From an uncultured Acetobacteraceae bacterium (GTDB lineage Bacteria > Pseudomonadota > Alphaproteobacteria > Acetobacterales > Acetobacteraceae), in assembly GCA_903877125.1 (NCBI GenBank), contig CAIRCM010000136.1, forward strand, positions 1-64,000: a stretch of 64,000 bases of DNA, in the 5' to 3' direction. Positions 44,511 through 52,812 of the stretch are shown here, in pieces. A program made the translations under genes and the position numbers. Below the pieces are notes generated by a model, which was given only the letters and a program-made list of their open reading frames with translations, was not told where the DNA came from and searched no databases. Each line of letters starts with the position of its first letter. The first letter of the stretch is position 1.

Positions 44511-45379
44511 TGGACGTCTCGGCGTTTCTGGTCACCCAGAGTCTGAATGCGCTCTCCCAGGCGGCACTGCTGTTCTTCCTGGGATGCGGCTTGACGCTGA
44601 TCTTCGGCATCATGCGCATCGTCAACTTCGCGCACGGCGCGTTCTTCATGCTCGGCGCCTATGTCGGCTGGTCCGCGGTCGGACTGACCGGCAGCTTCTG
44701 GGCCGCGCTCCTGTTCGCCCCCATCCTGGTGGGCGGCTTCGGTGCGGCCTTCGAAATGGGCCTGCTCCGCCGGCTCTACGGACGCGACGGGCACGCGTTC
44801 CTGATGGTCACGTTCGGTCTGACGTTGATCATGGGGGAGGCAATCCGGCTGATCTGGGGCGTGAACGCGCTCCAGGTCGAAATCCCGAAATTGCTGTCCG
44901 GCATTGTCTTCATCCTTGATGAGCCGTTCCCGATCTATCGCCTGTTCCTGGCCGGCGCCGGGATCGTCGTGGCCATCGGGATCTGGCAGTTTCTGGAACG
45001 CACGCGCCTCGGCTTGCTGATCCGGGCGACGTCGCAGAACGCGGAAATGGTGCATGCGCTGGGAACCGACGTGCGCCTGGTCCGATCCGCGGTCTTCGGC
45101 ATCGGCTGCGGGTTGGCCGGCATCGGCGGTGTTCTGGCGGCGCCGATGGTCACCGCGTCGCTGGGCATGGCACCCAACGCGGTGATCGATACGTTCGTGA
45201 TCGTGATCATCGGCGGCATGGGCAGCTTCCTCGGCTCGATGATCGGCGCCGTGCTGGTGGCCTTCGTGCAGGTCTTCGGCAGCTATTTTTTCCCCGATTT
45301 CGCGATGTCGTTCATGTACCTGATCATGGCGACGATCCTGGTCTTCCGCCCCGGCGGCCTGCTGGGGAAGGAGGCTTAA
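44510..45379 (+). CDS. livH: branched-chain amino-acid-type ABC permease (LivH)
   Basis: A 289-residue inner-membrane permease with about eight helices, of the LivH type: FGIMRIVNFAHGAFFMLGAY, then GIGCGLAGIGGVLAAPMV, and the end FRPGGLLGKEA. The ATG at 44510 overlaps the last base of the binding-protein stop; a codon at 44483 would overlap more and is less likely. It pairs with LivM to form the transmembrane channel. Confidence 0.92.
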   Translation: MDVSAFLVTQSLNALSQAALLFFLGCGLTLIFGIMRIVNFAHGAFFMLGAYVGWSAVGLTGSFWAALLFAPILVGGFGAAFEMGLLRRLYGRDGHAFLMVTFGLTLIMGEAIRLIWGVNALQVEIPKLLSGIVFILDEPFPIYRLFLAGAGIVVAIGIWQFLERTRLGLLIRATSQNAEMVHALGTDVRLVRSAVFGIGCGLAGIGGVLAAPMVTASLGMAPNAVIDTFVIVIIGGMGSFLGSMIGAVLVAFVQVFGSYFFPDFAMSFMYLIMATILVFRPGGLLGKEA

Positions 45380-45383
45380 GGAC

Positions 45384-46304
45384 ATGCGCATGCTGCTTGC
45401 CGTCGCGCTGCTGCTGGCGCTGCTGCCGTTTGGCCTGCCGCCCTATGCCATGACCCTACTGACCGAGGCATTGATCATGGGCCTGTTCGCCATGAGCCTC
45501 GATCTCATGGTCGGCTACGCTCGGCTGATCTCCTTCGGGCACGCCGCCGCTTATGGGCTGGGGGCCTACACCTGCGGAAATATCCTTCTGCACACCGATA
45601 TTCCGCTGCCCTTCGCGGTGCTGCTCGCCGGACTGTTCAGCGGGATCGTGGCCATCGGCGTGGCATGGGTCTGCACCCAGGCCACCGGCGTTTCATTCTC
45701 GATGCTGACGCTGGCGTTCGCGCAATTGCTGTACGCCGTGGCCTTCAAGTGGACTCCGGTGACCGGCGCATCGGACGGGCTGGCTGGGATTCCGCGCAGC
45801 CCGGGCCCGTTCGGCGTCACCTGGTTCGCGACGAAATCGGGCTTCTATTACCTGACGATGGCGTGCCTGATCGGTGGCTTCTTGTTCGCCCGAGCACTGG
45901 TGCGCTCACCCTTTGGGGCGGTGTTGCGAGGGATACGGGAGAATGAGGCCAAGACCCTCTCCCTCGGCTACAACACCCGTCTCTACAAGATCGCGGTCGT
46001 CGCCGCGTCCTACATGCTGGGTGGGCTGGCGGGCGCGCTTTATGCCCCCTTCGCCGGGTTCGCGAACACCGAACTGCTGTTCTGGCTGCTGTCCGGTCAG
46101 GTGCTGATCATGGTGATCGTCGGCGGCACCGGCACCCTCGTCGGTCCGATCCTGGGCGCCGTGTTTTTCCTGTTCGTGCAACAGCAGCTATCGACATACA
46201 CCGATTCCTGGGCCCTGTTCTTCGGCGTGATCTTCATCGGTTTCGTGCTGTTCGCCCCGGAAGGGATCTTGGGCCTGGCCCGTCGCTGGACGAGGGCGCA
46301 CTGA
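45384..46304 (+). CDS. livM: branched-chain amino-acid-type ABC permease (LivM)
   Basis: A 306-residue LivM-type permease with about nine helices: LDLMVGYARLISFGHAAAYG, then LRGIRENEAKTLSLGYNT and GGTGTLVGPILGAVFF, ending GILGLARRW. GGAGGCTTAAGGAC before the ATG includes good ribosome sites. Its stop shares a base with the livG start, so translation is coupled. Confidence 0.92.
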   Translation: MRMLLAVALLLALLPFGLPPYAMTLLTEALIMGLFAMSLDLMVGYARLISFGHAAAYGLGAYTCGNILLHTDIPLPFAVLLAGLFSGIVAIGVAWVCTQATGVSFSMLTLAFAQLLYAVAFKWTPVTGASDGLAGIPRSPGPFGVTWFATKSGFYYLTMACLIGGFLFARALVRSPFGAVLRGIRENEAKTLSLGYNTRLYKIAVVAASYMLGGLAGALYAPFAGFANTELLFWLLSGQVLIMVIVGGTGTLVGPILGAVFFLFVQQQLSTYTDSWALFFGVIFIGFVLFAPEGILGLARRWTRAH

Positions 46305-47053
46305 TGTCGCTTTTGGAACTGCAAGGCCTGACCAAGCGCTATGGCGGAATCGTCGCGGTCAACGACGTGACGATGGCGGTGGAAGAAGGCGAGGTCAGAG
46401 CCGTGATCGGTCCAAACGGCGCGGGCAAGACCAGCCTGTTTCACTTGATCACCGGCGTCGTGAAACCGACGGTGGGCGAAATCCATTTCGGCGGACACCG
46501 CGTGTCGGCCATGCCGGCGTTCGGCCGATGCCAGCTCGGGATGTCGCGCACGTTCCAGATCACCGCGCTGTTTCCTGAAATGTCGGCACGCGAGAACACA
46601 CGGCTCGCCGCCCAGGCCCGCGACCCCAAGCGCTGGCTGCCGCTTGGCGGCGGCGGGGTGTTCGCCGAAGCCGCGCGGCGCGGCGACGCAGCCCTCGAAC
46701 GGCTCGGCCTGACCCATGTTGCCGAACGCCCGGCGGGCCTCCTGTCGCACGGCGATCAGCGCCTGCTGGAGGTCGCGATGGCCCTCGCCCAGCAACCGCG
46801 TCTGCTGCTGATGGATGAGCCGACGCAAGGCCTGTCGGTCGAGGAAACCGCCCAGGCAGTCGATGTGCTCGCCGGCCTGTTCGCCGGTGGCGGCCTGACG
46901 GTTCTGCTGGTGGAACACGATATGGAGGTCGTCTTCCGCCTCGCCACCAAAATGACCGTGCTGCACCGGGGTACGGTGATCGCCGATGGCGATCCCGACT
47001 CGGTCAAGGCCGATCCGGTGGTGCAGGACGCCTATCTCGGAGGCTATGCCTGA
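46304..47053 (+). CDS. livG: branched-chain amino-acid-type ABC ATPase (LivG)
   Basis: A 249-residue ATPase. Walker A is GPNGAGKTS, the signature in this copy is SHGDQRLLEVAMAL (in place of LSGGQ, as is usual in LivG), and Walker B is LLLMDEPTQGLS. It couples ATP to transport by LivH and LivM. The ATG shares a base with the livM stop, and the stop shares a base with the livF start. Confidence 0.92.
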   Translation: MSLLELQGLTKRYGGIVAVNDVTMAVEEGEVRAVIGPNGAGKTSLFHLITGVVKPTVGEIHFGGHRVSAMPAFGRCQLGMSRTFQITALFPEMSARENTRLAAQARDPKRWLPLGGGGVFAEAARRGDAALERLGLTHVAERPAGLLSHGDQRLLEVAMALAQQPRLLLMDEPTQGLSVEETAQAVDVLAGLFAGGGLTVLLVEHDMEVVFRLATKMTVLHRGTVIADGDPDSVKADPVVQDAYLGGYA

Positions 47054-47748
47054 TGCTGGTGATCGAGGGTCTCAACACCCATTACGGCGCCAGCCATGTG
47101 CTGCAGGGTGTCGATCTCACCGTCCCGGTGGGGCGGATCTGCGCCCTGCTGGGGCGCAACGGGGTGGGCAAGACAACGACGATGCGCAGTGTGATGGGAC
47201 TGGTCCGCCCCACCAGCGGCCGCGTGCTGCTGGACGGCACCGACATCGCCGGTTGGCCGGCGCATCGGGTCGCCCGGGCCGGGGTCGCCTATGTGCCGGA
47301 AGGACGGCTGATCTTCCCCGACCTGACCGTGATCGAGAATATCGAGGTCGCGCAGCGCATTCCCGCGAAAGCATGGCCCATCCCCAGGCTGCTGGAACTG
47401 TTCCCGTCCCTGAAAGAACGGGCCCGTAACAAGGGCGCCCACTTGTCCGGCGGGGAGCAGCAGATGCTCGCAATCGCCAGGGCGTTGGTCAGCGATCCCA
47501 AGGTGCTGCTGCTCGACGAGCCGAGTCAGGGGCTGGCCCCGCTGGTGGTCCGGGAACTGGCACGGGTGATCCAGTTGCTGTGCGACGACGGGGTTACAAT
47601 TCTGCTGGTCGAGCAGAACATGAAACTGGCCGAGGCGGTCGCCAGCGAACTGCACATCATGGTCAAGGGCCGCATGGTCTACGGCGCGTCGCCGGAAAAA
47701 TTCCGAGCCGAAGAGCAAGAGATCAGGCGGCGTTACTTGACGGTATAA
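47053..47748 (+). CDS. livF: branched-chain amino-acid-type ABC ATPase (LivF)
   Basis: A 231-residue ATPase and partner of LivG: Walker A LGRNGVGKTTTM, signature LSGGEQQMLAIARAL, Walker B VLLLDEPSQGLAP, and the late LLVEQNMKLA block of LivF. It ends the transporter operon. No terminator is evident before the convergent small gene. Confidence 0.92.
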   Translation: MLVIEGLNTHYGASHVLQGVDLTVPVGRICALLGRNGVGKTTTMRSVMGLVRPTSGRVLLDGTDIAGWPAHRVARAGVAYVPEGRLIFPDLTVIENIEVAQRIPAKAWPIPRLLELFPSLKERARNKGAHLSGGEQQMLAIARALVSDPKVLLLDEPSQGLAPLVVRELARVIQLLCDDGVTILLVEQNMKLAEAVASELHIMVKGRMVYGASPEKFRAEEQEIRRRYLTV

Positions 47749-47782
47749 CCGGGGCCGGATCGGTCGGCCGGACCGCTTACGC

Positions 47783-47983
47783 TCACAGGTAGAATGCAAT
47801 CTGACGTTCGATGTCGTCCGTCAGGCGCCCGCCGCCGCGGGCCACCAGATCGGACACGGCTTTCTCGGCGTCGGCGCGCCGGTTGTCGGCGAGGGCATCG
47901 AGCATGCACCGCCAGATCGAGTGGTGTTGCGGGTCCGCGACAGGAGCGGGCGTCAGATCGCGGGGATGATTGATGAAACTCAT
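47783..47983 (-). CDS. small unrecognised protein, 66 residues
   Basis: A short protein starting MSFINHPRDLTPAPVADP, with a predicted helical second half (SIWRCMLDALADNRRADAEK, then GGGRLTDDIERQIAFYL). GGAA lies about 10 bases before the ATG. It lies 28 bases downstream of another small gene on the same strand, and the two are divergent from the GcvA-like regulator. The family is not recognised. Confidence 0.6.
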   Translation of the reverse strand: MSFINHPRDLTPAPVADPQHHSIWRCMLDALADNRRADAEKAVSDLVARGGGRLTDDIERQIAFYL

Positions 47984-48011
47984 GGCTGTTGTTCCTTTTC
48001 CGGTGGCGCGT

Positions 48012-48152
48012 TCAGAAGGGCGGCATGTGCCGAAGCATCTCGGGGTCGGCGTCTTCGAAGAATGAAGGCAGGCGATCCAGCGTGCGGTAAGCCCAATCGG
48101 CGAAAAGCGCCCAAAGGTTGCTTTGGTGGCCGGTGGTGGTCGCTGTCGACAT
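48012..48152 (-). CDS. small unrecognised protein, 46 residues
   Basis: A 46-residue frame starting MSTATTTGHQSNLWALFADW and ending ADPEMLRHMPPF, with AAGGAGAACCACC before the ATG, an ideal ribosome site. The core LWALFADWAYRTLDRLPSFF is amphipathic and could associate with a membrane. Too short for many gene finders. It faces away from the GcvA-like gene (117 bases between start codons), which suggests it is a target of that regulator. Confidence 0.6.
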   Translation of the reverse strand: MSTATTTGHQSNLWALFADWAYRTLDRLPSFFEDADPEMLRHMPPF

Positions 48153-48271
48153 GGTGGTTCTCCTTGGTCCGGCGCTTGAGATTTTCTGCCGGCGAACCGA
48201 AAACTATGCCCTGAAAATAACGGCGACAAACGATGTTTCCTCGCGGGTCGATTTAGATTATCTCATGTGTG

Positions 48272-49186
48272 ATGACCCACGGCCTACTCCCGCTGAACGC
48301 CCTCCGTGCCTTCGAGGCAACCGCCCGTCATCTGAGCTTCAAGAATGCCGCGGAGGAACTGTTCGTCACCCCCGCGGCCTTGAGCCATCAGATCAAGGCG
48401 CTGGAGGAATTCTTCGGCCAGGCGTTGTTCACCCGGAAATTGCGCGCCATCGAACTGACTCCGGCGGGCGAGGCCTTGTATCCTGGCCTGCGGCTGGCCT
48501 TCGCGCAGATGCGGCAAAGCGTCGAACTGCTCAACCGCATGCCGAGCGACAACGTGCTGGTGGTTAGCGCATCGCCAGGATTTACCGCGAAATGGCTGGC
48601 ACCCCGGCTCTGGCGCTTCATGCAGGCCAGTCCGGAGATTGAAACCAGGGTATCCGCGAGCTTCGGACTCGCGAATTTCGTGACCGACGGCGTGGATATC
48701 GCCATTCGCAACAGCCGCAGCCGGGCAACCGGCCTTTGGTCGCGGCCGCTGTTTCCGGTGACGCTGCTCCCGGTGATCAGCCCCAAGCTGGTTGCTGAAA
48801 AAGCCCTGTCCGTCCCCGCCGACCTCACCCGAATCGCGCTGATCCACGACGACATGCTCGGTGCGGTCACCGGCACGCCGCGCTGGGCGGATTGGTTCGC
48901 CGCCGCGGGAATTTTGGAGCCGCACACCGGGACCAATCTTCGTTTCACCAGCCCCGATCACGCCTTGGACGCGGCCGTGGAGGGCGCGGGCGCGCTGCTC
49001 GCCCATCTCGTGATGGCATATGATGACCTGCGGACGGGCCGGCTGGTTTCCCCCTTTGGGCCACGTATGGAAACCCCCCACCATTTTCAGCTGGTGGCGC
49101 CGGAATCCCATTTGCAACAGCCGAAAGTGAGGGCTTTCGTCGATTGGATCGTATCCGAGGCGGATAGTTTGTCTGACGCCGTATAA
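48272..49186 (+). CDS. GcvA-like LysR-family transcriptional regulator
   Basis: A 304-residue LysR regulator of the GcvA group. The helix-turn-helix is LNALRAFEATARHLSFKNAAEELFVTPAALSHQI, and the effector domain has SASPGFTAKWLAPRLWRF and GVDIAIRNS, as in GcvA. In LysR systems the regulator commonly controls the divergent gene, here the two small genes at 47783-48152. The ligand is unknown. An in-frame GTG one codon before the ATG is possible. Confidence 0.88.
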   Translation: MTHGLLPLNALRAFEATARHLSFKNAAEELFVTPAALSHQIKALEEFFGQALFTRKLRAIELTPAGEALYPGLRLAFAQMRQSVELLNRMPSDNVLVVSASPGFTAKWLAPRLWRFMQASPEIETRVSASFGLANFVTDGVDIAIRNSRSRATGLWSRPLFPVTLLPVISPKLVAEKALSVPADLTRIALIHDDMLGAVTGTPRWADWFAAAGILEPHTGTNLRFTSPDHALDAAVEGAGALLAHLVMAYDDLRTGRLVSPFGPRMETPHHFQLVAPESHLQQPKVRAFVDWIVSEADSLSDAV

Positions 49187-49197
49187 TCGGCTGCCCT

Positions 49198-50379
49198 TCA
49201 CAGGGCGACGGCGACCCCCGCGAGACCGCCCAGAACCACGACCAACAAAGGCGGCGCGCGCCAGACGACCAGCAGCACGAAGCCGGCGATCGCGATCGCG
49301 CAGTCGCTCGGCCGCGACACCGACCCGGTCCAGACGGGATTGTAGAGCGCGGCACCCAGCACCCCGACGACTGCGGCGTTGATGCCGCGCATCGCGGATT
49401 GGGCATCGGGACGGCCGCGCAGCGCATGCCAGAATGGAAGCGTGCCAGCCATGGCGAGGGTGCCGGGAACGAAAATCGCCAGCAGGCCGATGACCGACCC
49501 GAGGACCCCGCCCGGTCCGATGTTGGACACCGCGCCAAGGTAGGCGGCGAAGGTGAACACCGGTCCGGGCATAGCCTGAGTGACCCCGTAGCCGGCCAGA
49601 AAGCTGCTGTCGGACGCCCACCCGGGCACCACCACTGCATCGCGCAACAACGGCAAAACCACATGACCGCCACCGAAGACCAGGGCCCCGGCCCGGTAGA
49701 ACGCGTCCCACAATGCCAAGACCCCCCCGGCGGGAATGAACGCGATCGCCAGCAGTGCGAAGAACCCACCGAGGCATACCATCCCAGCGGTGCGCGACAC
49801 CGGCATCGCCATCGCATCGTCCGCCGGTTCAACCGTGGCTCGGCAGAACACCAGTCCAGCCAGACCGCCCGCGACGATGACGCCGACCTGGCTGAGCGAG
49901 CCGGGCGCAAGCAGGACTGGGATTGTCGCGAGGGCCGCGATGGATGCCCGTTGCCGATCGGGACAGAGGCTGCGTGCCATCCCCAATACGGCCTGCGCGA
50001 CGATCGCGACGGCGACCAGTTTCAACCCATGCAGCAACCCCGCGCCGGTCGTGGACTGCCCGATATGGCCCGCGCCGAACGCGAACAGCAGCATCAGGAT
50101 CGCCGATGGAAGGGTGAAGCCAGCCCAGGCCGCCAGCCCGCCCAAGGCGCCGCCGCGCATCAACCCGATCGCGAAACCGGTCTGGCTGGACCCCGGACCC
50201 GGCAAAAACTGCGACAGCGCGACGACATCGGCATAGGCCCGCTCGCTCAGCCAGCGTCGGCGCTCCACGAATTCGGCGCGAAAATAACCGAGATGCGCGA
50301 CCGGGCCGCCGAAGGATGTGACGCCCAGGCGAAGAAACGCTGAAAAGACCTCGGCCACGTTGCCGTTCTGCTGGGACAT
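49198..50379 (-). CDS. chrA: chromate transporter (CHR family, full-length)
   Basis: A 393-residue membrane protein made of two homologous CHR halves. The first half has FLRLGVTSFGGPVAHLGYF and SQFLPGPGSSQTGFAIG; the second has GALVFGGGHVVLPLLRD and TQAMPGPVFTFAAYLG. It is the long-chain form that exports chromate, using proton motive force. The ATG at 50379 has an AGGA about 10 bases upstream and is preferred over the TTG at 50391. It converges on the LysR gene. Confidence 0.92.
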   Translation of the reverse strand: MSQQNGNVAEVFSAFLRLGVTSFGGPVAHLGYFRAEFVERRRWLSERAYADVVALSQFLPGPGSSQTGFAIGLMRGGALGGLAAWAGFTLPSAILMLLFAFGAGHIGQSTTGAGLLHGLKLVAVAIVAQAVLGMARSLCPDRQRASIAALATIPVLLAPGSLSQVGVIVAGGLAGLVFCRATVEPADDAMAMPVSRTAGMVCLGGFFALLAIAFIPAGGVLALWDAFYRAGALVFGGGHVVLPLLRDAVVVPGWASDSSFLAGYGVTQAMPGPVFTFAAYLGAVSNIGPGGVLGSVIGLLAIFVPGTLAMAGTLPFWHALRGRPDAQSAMRGINAAVVGVLGAALYNPVWTGSVSRPSDCAIAIAGFVLLVVWRAPPLLVVVLGGLAGVAVAL

Positions 50380-50465
50380 TGGGTGGGCCAATCCTGTTGC
50401 CGGGGAATGGTTAGCTCAGTGGGCGGTCGGGTCAATCGGAGAGCCGGAGAAATTTCGGCGGCGCC

Positions 50466-50491
50466 GCATCCACCTGTGTTCGGCGGGCGTA
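50466..50491 (+). promoter_or_regulatory. ECF-sigma-type promoter of the fasciclin gene
   Basis: GCATCCACC (50466-50474), 13 bases, CGTA (50488-50491), 50 bases before the fasciclin ATG. Exactly the same motif with the same 13-base spacer lies in front of the sigma-factor operon (52379-52404, minus), which makes it a strong candidate for the -35/-10 pair of that sigma factor. The CATCC part resembles the -35 of mycobacterial SigK (CCATCC). Confidence 0.75.
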
Positions 50492-50541
50492 ACCCTATCA
50501 GCGGCCACGATCCGCCGCTTCACCCGAGAGGAGTCCATCCC

Positions 50542-51096
50542 ATGAAACGCACTGCCTTGCTCGCCGCGTTCGTCGTCGTTGCGCTTCCCGCTTTCGCCGC
50601 CACTATGGACAACACCGTCATGGTCGGCGGTCAGGCCATGTATCCGTCGAAAACCATCGTCGCCAACGCGGTCAATTCCGCCGATCACACCACGCTCGTC
50701 GCCGCGGTGAAGGCCGCGGGTCTGGTCGATACGCTGAACAGCAAAGGTCCGTTCACGGTCTTCGCCCCGACCAACGAGGCCTTCGCTGCCCTGCCGGCCG
50801 GCACGGTCGATACGCTCGTCAAACCGGAAAACAAGGCCACGCTGACCAAGATCCTGACCTATCACGTGGTTGCCGGCGACTACGACACCACCAAACTGCG
50901 GTCGATGATCGTCGAAGGGCACGGCAAAGCCATGCTCAAGACGGTCGAGGGCGGCAGGCTGACGCTGATGATGAACGGATCGAACAACATCGCGATCACC
51001 GATGAAAAGGGCAACGTCGCCGACATCGCGATATCCGATGTGCATCAGTCGAACGGCGTGATCCAGGTGATCGATCGCGTTCTGATGCCGGGCTAA
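50542..51096 (+). CDS. secreted fasciclin (FAS1) domain protein
   Basis: A 184-residue protein with a cleavable signal peptide (about 1-20, ending FAATM) and a single FAS1 domain: KGPFTVFAPTNEAFAALPAG, then ILTYHVVAGDY and the end SNGVIQVIDRVLMPG. FAS1 domains mediate adhesion in many organisms. The ATG at 50542 follows GAGAGGAGTCCATCC. Its promoter is identical in type to that of the convergent ECF sigma operon, so it is a probable target. A terminator follows. Confidence 0.92.
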   Translation: MKRTALLAAFVVVALPAFAATMDNTVMVGGQAMYPSKTIVANAVNSADHTTLVAAVKAAGLVDTLNSKGPFTVFAPTNEAFAALPAGTVDTLVKPENKATLTKILTYHVVAGDYDTTKLRSMIVEGHGKAMLKTVEGGRLTLMMNGSNNIAITDEKGNVADIAISDVHQSNGVIQVIDRVLMPG

Positions 51097-51116
51097 CCGA
51101 TCGTCGTACGAACCAA

Positions 51117-51152
51117 GGCGGGGACGGTCTGTCCGTCCCCGCCGCTTTTTTT
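51117..51152 (+). terminator. strong intrinsic terminator after the fasciclin gene
   Basis: A perfect 11-bp stem (GGCGGGGACGG 51117-51127 with CCGTCCCCGCC 51133-51143) with a five-base loop is followed by GC and seven T. Only the plus strand has the T run. Confidence 0.92.
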
Positions 51153-51161
51153 ACGCGCTGT

Positions 51162-51821
51162 TCAGTTTACCCGCGACAACGTGCCACCATACACGACCGG
51201 GCCGGTTGGCTGTCCGGTCGGCGACCCACCCCTTGGTTCCAGGCTCACCAGAAGCTGTGTGTCGGGCGCCAACGACGCGATCAGCGCTCGGCCCGCGACC
51301 GGCAGCACCCCGAGCGAACGCGGCTTCGCATCTCCCTTGGCCAGCGCCCAGAGTTCCAGGTCCTTGTCGGTCGGGACCTGGATCGCGCCGTTCGGGCGGA
51401 TCGTCAGCCGGCCACCGCTTTCCTCCGTCGCCAGCAACACCGCCGTCCCGTTCGCGATGGGCGCGAGGACGGCGACATGCGCCGGTTCGGGGCGACGCAG
51501 GACGAGGAACGCCGCGAGCGATGCCGCGATCGCCAGCGAGGCGATGGTGCCGATTTGCCATTGGCGCACACGGCGCAGCGGCACGACGTTGCTGGTGGTC
51601 GAGCCGGTCGCCTGCTCAATCCGCGCCCACAGTCCGGCCGGCGGTTCGACCGGCTCCGCGATCGCCGCCATCGGCGCCAACCGCCGCTCCCAACGCGCGA
51701 CTGCCCCGGCGAAGGCGGGATCTTGCGCGATGCGCTGTTCCGCGGCTCGGCGCTCCTCGGGATCGAGCGTGCCGAGCACGAATTCGCCGGCGAGGGCATC
51801 GGATTCGTCGCGATCGGTCAT
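51162..51821 (-). CDS. anti-sigma factor, RskA-like
   Basis: A 219-residue single-pass protein: the N-terminal anti-sigma part (MTDRDESDALAGEFVLGTL, then ERRAAEQRIAQDP) is on the inside, a membrane helix spans about 92-112 (IGTIASLAIAASLAAFLVL), and the C-terminal ~105 residues (RskA-type, beta-rich) are periplasmic. It should hold the ECF sigma factor inactive. The ATG at 51821 overlaps the sigma stop (ATGA) and is preferred over a codon at 51833. Release normally follows proteolysis; the signal is unknown. Confidence 0.9.
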   Translation of the reverse strand: MTDRDESDALAGEFVLGTLDPEERRAAEQRIAQDPAFAGAVARWERRLAPMAAIAEPVEPPAGLWARIEQATGSTTSNVVPLRRVRQWQIGTIASLAIAASLAAFLVLRRPEPAHVAVLAPIANGTAVLLATEESGGRLTIRPNGAIQVPTDKDLELWALAKGDAKPRSLGVLPVAGRALIASLAPDTQLLVSLEPRGGSPTGQPTGPVVYGGTLSRVN

Positions 51822-52369
51822 GCCGCCAGACACTCCCTCAGGGCCAGCAGGCTTCGGCGGATCGCCGATTTCACGGTTCCCAGGGGAATGCTGAGCTTTA
51901 GTGCGAGTTCGCCATGCGAGAACCCGTCGACGAAGGCCATCGTCACCATTGTCCGACGGGTGGGTTCCAGTTGTTCGAGGCAGTGTTTCAGCGCCACACC
52001 CTCCGACGATGCGACCATGCGGGACAGGATGTCGGGGCTGTCGTCGGGTGCGTCCTCGCCTTCGTAGCCCAGCACCTCCCGCGCGGTGCGCCGGACGATG
52101 TCCAACGCTCGGTACCGCACCAGCGTGAACAGAAAGGCCTCGGCGCTGCCGCGTTCAGGGTCGAAGCGATGCGCCTGCTGCCAGATCTGAACGAAGGCCT
52201 CCTGCGTCGCATCGGCGGCAAGCGACGGCTGCCGGACGATGCGCAAAGCGATGCCGTGCAACTTGGCACCCCACCGGTCATACAGCATGCGAAACGCGGT
52301 CCGGTCACCGTAGGCACAACGATGCAGTAGCGTGGCGGTATCGTCGGTGAGGGCGGTGCTGTCCGGCAT
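51818..52369 (-). CDS. ECF-type RNA polymerase sigma factor (SigK-like)
   Basis: A 183-residue ECF sigma factor with region 2 (FRMLYDRWGAKLHGIALRIV and DATQEAFVQIWQQAHRFDP) and region 4 (LEPTRRTMVTMAFVDGFSHG, then LGTVKSAIRRSLLALRECL). It is cotranscribed and overlaps the anti-sigma gene. A promoter of type GCATCCACC-N13-CGTA lies directly upstream, so autoregulation is likely. The -10 is only about 10 bases from the ATG, so the transcript may be nearly leaderless. Confidence 0.93.
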   Translation of the reverse strand: MPDSTALTDDTATLLHRCAYGDRTAFRMLYDRWGAKLHGIALRIVRQPSLAADATQEAFVQIWQQAHRFDPERGSAEAFLFTLVRYRALDIVRRTAREVLGYEGEDAPDDSPDILSRMVASSEGVALKHCLEQLEPTRRTMVTMAFVDGFSHGELALKLSIPLGTVKSAIRRSLLALRECLAA

Positions 52370-52378
52370 GCAACGCTA

Positions 52379-52404
52379 TACGTGCGCTGCAGCCCGGTGG
52401 ATGC
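52379..52404 (-). promoter_or_regulatory. ECF-sigma-type promoter of the sigma/anti-sigma operon
   Basis: On the minus strand GCATCCACC (52404-52396), 13 bases, CGTA (52382-52379), 10 bases before the sigma ATG. The motif and spacing equal those of the fasciclin promoter at 50466-50491. Confidence 0.75.
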
Positions 52405-52413
52405 ACCGCGCGG

Positions 52414-52812
52414 TTACTTTTTCTCGGTCACGCCCAGATCGCGGGCCACGACCGGTTCGTGCATCAGCCGGTTGATCTCCATCGCGTAATCCAACGCGGT
52501 ATCCGGCTGGAACGACAAGTCGGGCACGGCGCGCAGTTTCATCGCCTTGGCGATTTGCCCGCGCAGATAGGGCGTGGCCCGCTTCAGTGCGGGGATCAGC
52601 GCGGCCACATCCGATCGCCCAAGGCGGGCGATGAACGCCGTCGCCCGCTTCAGATCGGGTCCGATCCGCACCTCGGTCACGGTGATGTCGGCTTCCGCGA
52701 GGTCGGGGTCGCGGAATTCATGGCGCGCGAATATGCCGGCGAGCACGTGGCGGACTTCCTCCCCCACGCGCAACTGTCGCTGGCTTGGTGCGCCGGACGC
52801 TGGCTTCTTCAA
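52414..52812 (-). CDS. rbfA: 30S ribosome-binding factor A
   Basis: A 132-residue RbfA, a KH-like protein that helps 16S rRNA maturation and binds the 30S. The core [20 protein letters not shown] and the segment [21 protein letters not shown] are typical, with the later [21 protein letters not shown]. The TTG at 52812 is chosen: it shares two bases with the infB stop (TTGA) and has GGAG upstream, whereas a GTG further up lies far inside infB. It ends the rimP-nusA-ylxR-infB-rbfA operon. Confidence 0.9.
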   Translation of the reverse strand: MKKPASGAPSQRQLRVGEEVRHVLAGIFARHEFRDPDLAEADITVTEVRIGPDLKRATAFIARLGRSDVAALIPALKRATPYLRGQIAKAMKLRAVPDLSFQPDTALDYAMEINRLMHEPVVARDLGVTEKK

